A stretch of 5,661 nucleotides of DNA from JACMLD01 sp040004415 (GTDB lineage Bacteria; Bacteroidota; Bacteroidia; Chitinophagales; Chitinophagaceae): NCBI GenBank assembly GCA_040004415.1, contig JBDUAY010000387.1:1-5661 (forward strand), written 5' to 3'. Shown here piece after piece: positions 1-5,656 of the stretch. The position numbers and the translations under genes were made by a program. Numbering within the stretch: the first letter of the stretch is position 1; every line of letters begins with the position of its first letter. The notes below the pieces were generated by a model. That model was not told where the DNA came from. It saw only the letters and a program-made list of their open reading frames with translations, and searched no databases.

Positions 1-1
1 A

Positions 2-160
2 TGGACGGGCACCCGTGTTGATCTTATCATCGGTTCAAATTCTGAGCTACGGGCAATTGCTGAAGTATATGCTTGTGAAGATGGAAAAGAAAAGTTTGTA
101 AAAGACTTCGTGGCTGCATGGACCAGGGTAATGAACCTTGATCGTTTCGATCTTGCTTAA
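2..160 (+). CDS. katG: Catalase-peroxidase, C-terminal fragment (5' end outside window)
   Basis: This is the last 52 codons of a bifunctional heme catalase-peroxidase, which removes hydrogen peroxide and organic peroxides in the cytoplasm. The reading frame is open from base 2 to the TAA at 158-160. The translation carries the family's very conserved C-terminal pattern: TRVDLIIGSNSELRAIAEVY, then the charged stretch EDGKEKFVKDF, then VAAWTRVMNLDRFDL just before the stop. In KatG proteins this lies in the C-terminal peroxidase-like domain, which has no heme of its own but supports the active site. The heme-ligand and Trp-Tyr-Met adduct regions lie upstream and cannot be checked. The ATG at base 1 is in another frame and closes within seven codons, so it is not a start. 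A strong terminator follows 22 bases after the stop. Identification is from recalled family sequence and is firm. Confidence 0.95.
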   Translation, partial: WTGTRVDLIIGSNSELRAIAEVYACEDGKEKFVKDFVAAWTRVMNLDRFDLA

Positions 161-182
161 TTAACGTTCTAATATTTAATTG

Positions 183-217
183 AAGAGGTGGCCGAAAGGC
201 CGCCTCTTTTGTTTTTT
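183..217 (+). terminator. Rho-independent terminator after katG
   Basis: An 11-bp stem (183-193 with 198-208, one G-U pair) closes on a GAAA tetraloop of the GNRA class and runs into TTTTGTTTTTT. It lies 22 bases after the katG stop. On the minus strand the hairpin is followed only by CAATTAAT, so it would be a poor terminator for the convergent gene at 261-614. Confidence 0.93.
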
Positions 218-260
218 GAATAGAGAATATTTCAACTGCTCACAAAGATTTTCATTTCAT

Positions 261-614
261 TTAGTAGAAAAACTGCTCTGATACAATTTTTCCATTCTTC
301 ACTTTGTACAGGCCGATTTCCTGCATGTTGGTTCGTTCGCCACCCCTGGGCTTAAAATCCATTGTCATAAAGCAGGTAAAATAATCTCCTGCTACCACCG
401 GGACCGCGGTAGTACCACCATACATTTCTTCTGCTACTTCTTGCCACTTCTTTCCCTTTTCATGAATTTCCTTCATGCCGTTTGCTTTGGTCCAGTCGGA
501 ACCCGGCGTTTCATCGCTGGTGGCATCTTCACTGAATAATTCTGTGTAGATTTTGTCAAATGCACCTTGCTGCATATACTCGTGAAATTTAGTTGCTACA
601 TCTTGTGTTGTCAT
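261..614 (-). CDS. SnoaL-like / NTF2-fold small protein
   Basis: This is a 117-residue soluble protein with no signal peptide or membrane segment. Its layout fits the SnoaL-like branch of the NTF2-fold superfamily (cone-shaped alpha+beta barrel, usually 110-150 residues). The N-terminal helix (VATKFHEYMQQGAFDKIYTELFS, about residues 6-28) is followed by an acidic loop. Then comes a GMKEIHEKGKKW helix (46-57), central strands with TAVPVVAGDYFTCFMTMDF (69-87), and the typical closing strands QEIGLYKVKNGKI and VSEQFFY at the extreme C-terminus. The family includes polyketide cyclases, isomerases and many binding proteins, so no substrate can be given. The start at 614 is chosen because the helix begins right after it and a promoter-like sequence lies at 637-667. 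There is no clear Shine-Dalgarno. The gene is convergent with katG and divergent from the M20 gene. The fold call is confident; the function is unknown. Confidence 0.85.
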   Translation of the reverse strand: MTTQDVATKFHEYMQQGAFDKIYTELFSEDATSDETPGSDWTKANGMKEIHEKGKKWQEVAEEMYGGTTAVPVVAGDYFTCFMTMDFKPRGGERTNMQEIGLYKVKNGKIVSEQFFY

Positions 615-636
615 AGTATGTCATTTTTAAGGAAAT

Positions 637-667
637 TAAATTTACGTCATCGCTATAAATTTACAAA
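637..667 (-). promoter_or_regulatory. Candidate Bacteroidota promoter for the SnoaL-like gene
   Basis: Read on the minus strand, TTTG (667-664) is followed by exactly 19 bases and then TAAATTTA (644-637). The Bacteroidota sigma-ABfr consensus is TTTG-N19-TAnnTTTG, so only the last base of the -7 box differs. Transcription would begin around 630, giving a leader of roughly 15 bases before the ATG at 614. The -7 octamer is itself palindromic, so the match is suggestive, not decisive. Confidence 0.5.
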
Positions 668-869
668 GGGATATTATTTTAATGCGATGCAAACGCACTT
701 CAACCCAATCAAGATTAAATCATGCAACAAGATTTCAGTGTTTGAACCGGAATTGAAATACAAGTACAAAACTGTTATCTTCATGCAAAGCGTCTAATCG
801 AAAACCTGTCCGCAATCGTCTTACACTATTCTTGCCATCCTTAATCTAACGGCTATTTATTTTTATGCT

Positions 870-2201
870 ATGATAAAAAATTTATTTAAACATTTCTGTG
901 TAAACGGGTCTGTATTGTTTGCGCTGCTGTCAGCACAGCTTTGTTCCGCGCAAGCCAATCCATTGCTGGCGAAAGCAGACCAGCTGGCGCTTGAATTTGA
1001 ACCCAAAGTAATTGCATGGAGAAGGGCTATCCACCAGCATCCTGAATTAAGCAACAGGGAATTTAAAACCGCTGCATTGGTAGCAGCCTACCTGCGTTCA
1101 CTTGGAATGGAAGTAAAAACCGGCATTGCGCATACAGGTGTAACAGGCATACTCAAATGCGGTAAAACCGGCCCTGTCATTGCACTGCGCGCAGATATGG
1201 ACGCACTGCCCATAACAGAGCGCAACGACTTGTCTTTTCGTTCAACCGACTCTACGATGTACAATGGGAAGATGACCGGTGTGATGCATGCCTGCGGGCA
1301 TGATTCGCATGTTGCCATGCTCCTGGGCGCGGCAGGAATTCTAACTTCCATGAAGAAAGATCTCAGTGGGACTATTAAATTTATATTTCAGCCTTCGGAA
1401 GAAGGGCCGCCGGGTGGCGAAGAGGGCGGCGCAAAAATGATGGTCAAAGAAGGTGTGCTGAATGACCCGCCGGTAGATGTAATTTTTGGTCAGCATATTT
1501 CATCGGGGGATAAACTGGGAACATTTACTTACCGTCCGGGCAGTGTCAGTGCAGAAAATGATATTTTCCGCATTACGATACATGGTAAACAAACCCATGG
1601 CGCTGCACCCTGGGCCGGTGTTGATCCTATCGTAACTGCATCACAAATAGTAATGGCCCTGCAAACAATTATCAGCAGAAATTCAGCCTTGACAACCAAT
1701 GCAGCCGTCATAACAGTTGGCTCTTTTCATGCGGGCAACCGGGAAAATATTATTCCGGAAGACGCGGTGCTTACCGGAACCATCCGCACGCTTGACACAG
1801 GTATGCGCGACGTGATACAAAAGCGTATGCACGAAGTCGTTAGTAATATAGCCGCCAGTGCTGGCGCCACGGCGGAGACGAATATCAGTATGGAAGACGC
1901 CATGCTGGTCAACGATCCTGCACTTACGCACGAAATGGCGCCCACGCTGAACCTGCTTGCTATTAACAATGGCGTTACCATTGTTCCAGCCGGCATGGGC
2001 GCAGAAGATTTTGCGTACTATGCCCAGCGCGTACCAGGCTTTTTCTTTTCTACCGGCGCTTTGCCGCCGGGTAAAAAACCGTCAGAAGTGATGCACCATA
2101 CGCCGGATTTGCTACTGGATGAGTCCAGCTTTAAAACTGGCGTTCGTGCACTTTGCTACCTGACGATTAATTATATGGACAAACATGCTGTAAAAAAATA
2201 A
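870..2201 (+). CDS. Exported M20-family amidohydrolase (hippurate hydrolase/aminoacylase type)
   Basis: This 443-residue zinc-type peptidase/amidase of the M20D group (HipO, IAA-amino acid hydrolase, AmaA-like) hydrolyses N-acyl or N-aryl amides of amino acids. Visible M20 landmarks are WRRAIHQHPELS (50-61), ALRADMDALP with catalytic-type D111 (105-114), HACGHD with metal ligands C142 and H144 (140-145), PSEEG with base/ligand glutamates 177-178, GQH with H209, the dimerisation-domain motif GKQTHGAAPWAGVDPI (239-254), GAEDFAYY (377-384) and HHTPDLL with H409/H410. All expected metal-site positions are present, so the enzyme should be active. Residues 1-29 form a signal peptide: basic start, hydrophobic VLFALLSA, then AQA before N30 as a signal peptidase I site. 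Cys25 has no lipobox. It should therefore act in the periplasm or outside the cell, unlike most cytoplasmic relatives. The start at 870 gives the complete signal peptide; no Shine-Dalgarno or convincing promoter is seen (TATTCTTG at 827-834 is a weak candidate). The exact substrate is unknown. Confidence 0.92.
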   Translation: MIKNLFKHFCVNGSVLFALLSAQLCSAQANPLLAKADQLALEFEPKVIAWRRAIHQHPELSNREFKTAALVAAYLRSLGMEVKTGIAHTGVTGILKCGKTGPVIALRADMDALPITERNDLSFRSTDSTMYNGKMTGVMHACGHDSHVAMLLGAAGILTSMKKDLSGTIKFIFQPSEEGPPGGEEGGAKMMVKEGVLNDPPVDVIFGQHISSGDKLGTFTYRPGSVSAENDIFRITIHGKQTHGAAPWAGVDPIVTASQIVMALQTIISRNSALTTNAAVITVGSFHAGNRENIIPEDAVLTGTIRTLDTGMRDVIQKRMHEVVSNIAASAGATAETNISMEDAMLVNDPALTHEMAPTLNLLAINNGVTIVPAGMGAEDFAYYAQRVPGFFFSTGALPPGKKPSEVMHHTPDLLLDESSFKTGVRALCYLTINYMDKHAVKK

Positions 2202-2329
2202 CGGCAATGAATACCCGCTTATTATTACGTTGCTGGCTCTACTTCCAGGTCAGTTAAAATTAAGGGTCCCAGATCCTGATTGTGATCCTAACCTGCTAGC
2301 CTTGTGCTGAAAACTGTACAATAATTGGG

Positions 2330-2337
2330 TACATTTA
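2330..2337 (+). promoter_or_regulatory. Weak candidate -7 box upstream of the PLP enzyme gene
   Basis: TACATTTA matches seven of eight positions of the Bacteroidota -7 consensus TAnnTTTG and lies 20 bases before the ATG at 2358. No good TTTG sits at the usual 19-base distance; the nearest TTG is at 2302-2304. The gene could instead be read through from the M20 gene, since I see no terminator between 2202 and 2357. Confidence 0.3.
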
Positions 2338-2347
2338 GATAAATAAA

Positions 2348-2353
2348 AAGGAA
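2348..2353 (+). promoter_or_regulatory. Ribosome binding site of the PLP enzyme gene
   Basis: AAGGAA stands four bases before the ATG at 2358. It is the only clear purine-rich Shine-Dalgarno-like element before a gene in this window, and it fixes the start codon. Confidence 0.6.
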
Positions 2354-2357
2354 CAAT

Positions 2358-3539
2358 ATGAGTTTACCGACTTACAAAAAAGGGACCGCAGCAGTTTGGG
2401 CCGGCGAAGGAGATTTGCAAACAAAAGGCGCTGCCACCAGCCCCATTGTAAACAGTGTGGCATTTTCTTATCATGACTTAGATGAATGGTATAAGGTTGC
2501 CACCGGCAAAGCAGACGGATTTATTTACAGCCGCAATACCAATCCAACCGTTGCGGTGCTGGAAGAAAAAATACGTGTACTGGAGGATGCAGAAGCGGCT
2601 ACTTCGTTTTCAACCGGCATGGCCGCCATCAGCAATACCTTGTTTACTTTTCTTACCGCAGGAAAAAAAGTGGTATCACTAAAAGATACCTATGGCGGTA
2701 CCAGTAAATTGTTTCTTGATTTTCTGCCGCTGTACGGAATAGAAGCGGTGCTCTGCGATACAACCGATCATGAACAACTGGAACTGGAGATTGCCAAAGG
2801 TTGCGACATGGTATATCTTGAAACGCCTACCAATCCTACACTCAAGGTAGTGGATATCCAACGGTTATCTATTGCTGCAAAAAAGGTTGGCGCCATCGTG
2901 GTAACAGACAATACGTTTGCAACGCCTATTAATCAGAACCCGCTGGAGCTGGGATCAGATCTCGTCATTCACAGTGCTACTAAATTTTTATGTGGTCATT
3001 CGGATGCTATGGGTGGTTTGCTGGTGGGAAAAAAAGAACTGGTACAAAAAGTATTTCATTTCCGTGAAATCAATGGCGCAAGCCTGCAGGCCGATCCTGC
3101 GTATATGATAGCCCGCGGTATGAAAACCCTGGAAATAAGAATAGAGCGTCAGAATGCATCAGCGCTTACCATTGCCCGTTATCTCAAGGCGCATCCAAAA
3201 GTAAAAGATGTTTATTATCCCGGTCTTGAAACGCATAGCGGACATACAATCGCCAAAAAACAAATGCGTGGTTTTGGTGGTATGATGAGCTTTGCGCTGG
3301 ACGGTGGCTATGACAAAGTTGAAAAATTTTTACCTGCATTAAAACTGGTGCACCTGGCCGCCAGCCTTGGTTCAGTAAGTACCCTTGCAGGCCCACCCAG
3401 AACAACCAGTCATGTTGAACTTACAGAACAGCAACGCGCCATGCTGGGCATACCTGAAAGCCTGGTAAGGTATTCTGTTGGTATTGAAAACCCTGACGAT
3501 TTGCTGGCTGATTTGGAACAGGCGCTGGCGAAATTATAG
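2358..3539 (+). CDS. PLP-dependent Cys/Met metabolism enzyme (cystathionine gamma-synthase/lyase family)
   Basis: This is a 393-residue fold-type I PLP enzyme of the trans-sulfuration family, full length and cytoplasmic. Members make or split C-S bonds at the gamma carbon (cystathionine gamma-synthase, cystathionine gamma-lyase, methionine gamma-lyase, sulfhydrylases). Visible landmarks are YSRNTNPT (57-64; Y57 and R59 bind the phosphate of the partner subunit's PLP), FSTGMAAI (84-91), DTYGGTS with ring-stacking Y112 (110-116), YLETPTNPT (153-161), DNTFATP with D184 contacting the pyridine nitrogen (184-190), SATKF with Schiff-base K209 (206-210) and VRYSVGIE with carboxylate-binding R371 (370-377). 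The catalytic set is complete. The reaction is uncertain. By alignment with recalled human cystathionine gamma-lyase, distal-substrate residues E59 and E339 correspond to I56 and A335, and R119 to K117. Such changes are reminiscent of methionine gamma-lyases, yet the cysteine typical of those (C116 in Pseudomonas putida) is G114 here. The gene lies 156 bases after the M20 gene and may share its transcript. Confidence 0.93.
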   Translation: MSLPTYKKGTAAVWAGEGDLQTKGAATSPIVNSVAFSYHDLDEWYKVATGKADGFIYSRNTNPTVAVLEEKIRVLEDAEAATSFSTGMAAISNTLFTFLTAGKKVVSLKDTYGGTSKLFLDFLPLYGIEAVLCDTTDHEQLELEIAKGCDMVYLETPTNPTLKVVDIQRLSIAAKKVGAIVVTDNTFATPINQNPLELGSDLVIHSATKFLCGHSDAMGGLLVGKKELVQKVFHFREINGASLQADPAYMIARGMKTLEIRIERQNASALTIARYLKAHPKVKDVYYPGLETHSGHTIAKKQMRGFGGMMSFALDGGYDKVEKFLPALKLVHLAASLGSVSTLAGPPRTTSHVELTEQQRAMLGIPESLVRYSVGIENPDDLLADLEQALAKL

Positions 3540-3580
3540 TTGGATTATACTGGACTTAATTTTCGGTTTTCTAATATTTA

Positions 3581-3618
3581 AAGAGGCGGTTCGGTGACGA
3601 GCTGCCTTTTTTTGTTTT
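3581..3618 (+). terminator. Rho-independent terminator after the PLP enzyme gene
   Basis: A 10-bp stem (3584-3593 with 3598-3607, two G-U pairs) closes on a GTGA tetraloop of the GNRA class. The upstream bases of 3581-3583 can extend it against the T-tract. Seven T residues, a G and four more T residues follow. It lies 41 bases after the stop codon and separates the PLP enzyme from the downstream operon. Confidence 0.92.
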
Positions 3619-3732
3619 GCTAAAGTTTAATGTGAACTGAATAACATTATTAGAAAATCCTATACTCCCGATGAAGGTTGGATTATTAATCGAATATATT
3701 CTACCGTTATAAGTTAATGAATAATGCCGGGA

Positions 3733-3746
3733 ATTTTACGTAAAAT
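3733..3746 (+). promoter_or_regulatory. Perfect 14-bp palindrome, possible operator
   Basis: ATTTTACGTAAAAT reads identically on both strands. It lies 54 bases before the -7 box of the DUF488 operon, in otherwise gene-free DNA. A dimeric regulator could bind here, but perfect palindromes of this length arise by chance fairly often in AT-rich DNA, so the role is conjecture. Confidence 0.3.
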
Positions 3747-3776
3747 ATTATGCAGTTTTGATGATTTTGTAAAGGA

Positions 3777-3808
3777 TTTTTAAAAGACTTTTTTTCAATC
3801 TACCTTTG
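3777..3808 (+). promoter_or_regulatory. Bacteroidota-type promoter of the DUF488 operon
   Basis: TACCTTTG at 3801-3808 is a perfect match to the Bacteroidota -7 consensus TAnnTTTG, and the following CA is also common in this group. A TTTT tract at 3777-3780 sits 20 bases upstream, near the TTTG -33 position, with an imperfect match. The predicted transcription start falls at or within a base or two of the ATG at 3814, which would make the message leaderless. Confidence 0.7.
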
Positions 3809-3813
3809 CATCT

Positions 3814-4698
3814 ATGTTCTACCGGCGAAAAGTAATATTAGCAGTTCTGCAATGCTTTGGTGGAAGCTTGGGCAAAACCCAGCTTCAAAAACTTCTATTG
3901 CTTTTCACAAAAAAACAGGAAAAACAGGATTATTACTTCGTCCCTTATAAGTATGGCTGCTATTCCTTTCAGGCTGCTATGGATATTTCCACTATGCAAA
4001 AGTATGGTCAGGTGGAAGTTACAAATAAGGGTATTGAAAAGAAAGACCCCGTTGATTATATAAGCCTATTAAAAGAAAAAGATAGAACAAGTCTGAAGAA
4101 CCTTTTCATTGTTCATGGCAAAAAAAGCTACGCAGACCTTATAAAATATACCTATACTCACTACCCTTACTTCGCTATTCATAGCGAAATTGCTGAAAGA
4201 TACTTAAGCCCTGAGGAACTGCAAGAGGTTGTTCGGTATAAGCCATCCGCTTCGAAAACCATCCTTTACACCATCGGCTATGAGGGCATTACTTTGGAGC
4301 AATATCTCAATAATCTGATTGGAAAAGACGTACAGGTATTGGTTGATGTTAGGAATAATCCTATGAGCATGAAATACGGTTTTACGAAGAGTCAACTTCT
4401 TAAAGCGTGTAACAGTGTCGGCATTCAATACATGCACTTCCCGGAAGTAGGCATCATTTCAGAACAGCGACAAGAGCTAAAATGTCAAACTGATTATGAT
4501 AGTTTGTTTGCCAAATACCGCCAGGAGACTTTACAACATACGCTGTCCACTCAGGAGACAATTTTAAAACTTCTACAAGATAAAAAACGAATTGCTTTGA
4601 CTTGCTTTGAGGCCAATATTTGCCAGTGCCATCGTAAACATCTTGCGGATGCTATTCAACGATTGCCAAACTGGAAATATGAACTAATCCATCTTTAA
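3814..4698 (+). CDS. DUF488-domain protein with an extra N-terminal domain
   Basis: This is a 294-residue soluble protein of two parts. Residues 149-294 are a DUF488 domain (Pfam PF04343), recognised by LYTIGYEG (151-158), LVDVRNNPMS (176-185), the FPEVG turn (209-213) and the closing cysteine motif ALTCFEANICQCHR (261-274; C264, C270, C272, H273, R274). The Cys-x5-Cys-x-Cys-His-Arg cluster suggests catalysis or metal binding, but the family has no settled biochemical role that I can state. Residues 1-140 form an added domain with KTQLQKLLLLFTKK (21-34) and VPYKYGCYSFQA (43-54). This pattern recalls winged-helix-like YwgA or Panacea/SocA-type domains (inference). The start at 3814 is kept because conserved-looking RRKVILAVLQ begins at residue 4, although it leaves no room for a ribosome binding site after the promoter. 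The stop overlaps the next start (TAATG). The DNA is AT-richer than the genes to its left. Confidence 0.85.
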   Translation: MFYRRKVILAVLQCFGGSLGKTQLQKLLLLFTKKQEKQDYYFVPYKYGCYSFQAAMDISTMQKYGQVEVTNKGIEKKDPVDYISLLKEKDRTSLKNLFIVHGKKSYADLIKYTYTHYPYFAIHSEIAERYLSPEELQEVVRYKPSASKTILYTIGYEGITLEQYLNNLIGKDVQVLVDVRNNPMSMKYGFTKSQLLKACNSVGIQYMHFPEVGIISEQRQELKCQTDYDSLFAKYRQETLQHTLSTQETILKLLQDKKRIALTCFEANICQCHRKHLADAIQRLPNWKYELIHL

Positions 4699-5552
4699 TG
4701 GCCGTATACAAAGTATTAATTACAGTAACTACCTACCCCTTGCCGTCGAGAAGCTACGATGAGTTAGTGTGCACGGCTGGCCTTCTCGAAGACGGCACAT
4801 GGATACGCATCTTCCCTATTCCATTGAGTTTTTTGTTTGACCTGAAAAACACAGGAAAGGTCAACAAGGTTAAGTATACATGGATTGAGCTTGAATTAAA
4901 TAAACGTACGGATGACTTCAGGCCAGAAAGTCATTCTCCCAAGCACTATGATTTCCGTGATATGGTTATACACAAACCGAGGCTAGATACAGACAGCAAT
5001 TGGCTTAAGCGTAAAGAGTATTGTTTGAAAAATGTTTACACCAGTCTCATTGAACTTATAGAAAAATCTAAGGCCCCTACTAACGTTTCTCTGGCAACCT
5101 TTAAACCTACAACAGTAACTGGCTTTGAGTGGGAAGAAGATGATCGTGAATGGAAAGACGAATGGGTTGAGATACGAAAGCAAACTGACTTATTTGCCGG
5201 AGGAGTAGACCCTCAAAAAATGATACCCAAAATTCCTTATAAATTCTTCTATAAATTTATTGATATTACCGGAAAGAAAAGTAGGTTGATGATTGAAGAT
5301 TGGGAGATTGGTGAACTTTTTAGAAATTGTCTGAAAATAGCAAGAAGAAAAGGGGCTTCGAATGAAAAAGAAGCAGAATCTATTGCGCTGGGAAAAGTGA
5401 AAGAAAAATATTTTGATGATTTTGTTACGAATAAAGATTTGTACTTTTTCCTGGGAACCACCAAAAAATGGCATACAATGAGGTCTCCGAATCCCTTTGT
5501 AATTATCGGCGTTTTTTATCCAATGAAGGAAACTCAAGGACGTTTATTTTAA
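4698..5552 (+). CDS. Hypothetical protein coupled to the DUF488 gene
   Basis: This 284-residue protein is not recognised. It begins inside the stop codon of the DUF488 gene (TAATG) and has no Shine-Dalgarno of its own, so it is probably translated by re-initiation and made in step with its partner. It has no signal peptide or membrane segment. Several blocks look like conserved-family patterns. They are YPLPSRSYDELVCTAGL with DGTWIRIFPIPLSFL (13-46), YTWIELELNKR with RPESH (60-79), KIPYKFFYKFID (178-189), IEDWEIGELFRNC (199-211), and a final DLYFFLGTTKKWH with PFVIIGVFYP (247-275). The first and last blocks are strand-rich and suggest beta-barrel-like parts; the middle (103-125) and the stretch 200-240 are helical and charged. 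The DGTWIR pattern faintly recalls OB- or PUA-like RNA-associated domains, but that is a guess. Pairing with DUF488 implies a shared function. No catalytic motif can be named. Confidence 0.8.
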   Translation: MAVYKVLITVTTYPLPSRSYDELVCTAGLLEDGTWIRIFPIPLSFLFDLKNTGKVNKVKYTWIELELNKRTDDFRPESHSPKHYDFRDMVIHKPRLDTDSNWLKRKEYCLKNVYTSLIELIEKSKAPTNVSLATFKPTTVTGFEWEEDDREWKDEWVEIRKQTDLFAGGVDPQKMIPKIPYKFFYKFIDITGKKSRLMIEDWEIGELFRNCLKIARRKGASNEKEAESIALGKVKEKYFDDFVTNKDLYFFLGTTKKWHTMRSPNPFVIIGVFYPMKETQGRLF

Positions 5553-5630
5553 GATAAATTTTTGACACTAAAATTCTAGTTCCACGGAACTCTTTACTTT
5601 AAACGAGATCTTCCACCACACCCCCTATTT

Positions 5631-5656
5631 AGTCGACCCTCAAAAAGTCGATTTTT
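5631..5656 (+). terminator. Weak candidate terminator at the right edge
   Basis: AGTCGAC (5631-5637) pairs with GTCGATT (5647-5653, one G-U pair) around a nine-base loop and runs into five T residues. It lies 79 bases after the last stop. The stem is short and the loop large, so it could equally be part of a repeat cut by the window end. Confidence 0.3.

Noticed and set aside
1..21. ATG at the first base as a possible gene start
   Set aside because: This frame reaches TGA at 19-21. The frame starting at base 2 encodes the KatG C-terminus.
567..797. Plus-strand ORF of 76 codons across the SnoaL start and intergenic region
   Set aside because: It overlaps the SnoaL gene antisense, has low-complexity content without recognisable motifs, and lies across the candidate minus-strand promoter.
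863..1996. Several minus-strand ORFs of 60-89 codons opposite the M20 gene
   Set aside because: They are antisense shadows of a gene whose product is clearly recognised; none shows a family motif.
5204..5219. AGTAGACCCTCAAAAA inside the last gene nearly matches AGTCGACCCTCAAAAA at 5631-5646 (15 of 16)
   Set aside because: The first copy is in-frame coding sequence (VDPQK). A single short match in AT-rich DNA is compatible with chance.
5190..5537. Minus-strand ORF of 115 codons opposite the 284-residue protein
   Set aside because: The plus-strand frame has domain-like blocks and translational coupling, while the minus frame is rich in Phe, Ile and Lys as expected of an antisense shadow in AT-rich DNA.
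5578..5591. Inverted repeat AGTTCC-AC-GGAACT shortly after the last stop codon as a terminator
   Set aside because: The usable stem is only about five base pairs and the following T-tract is broken (CTTTACTTT). It is too weak to call.
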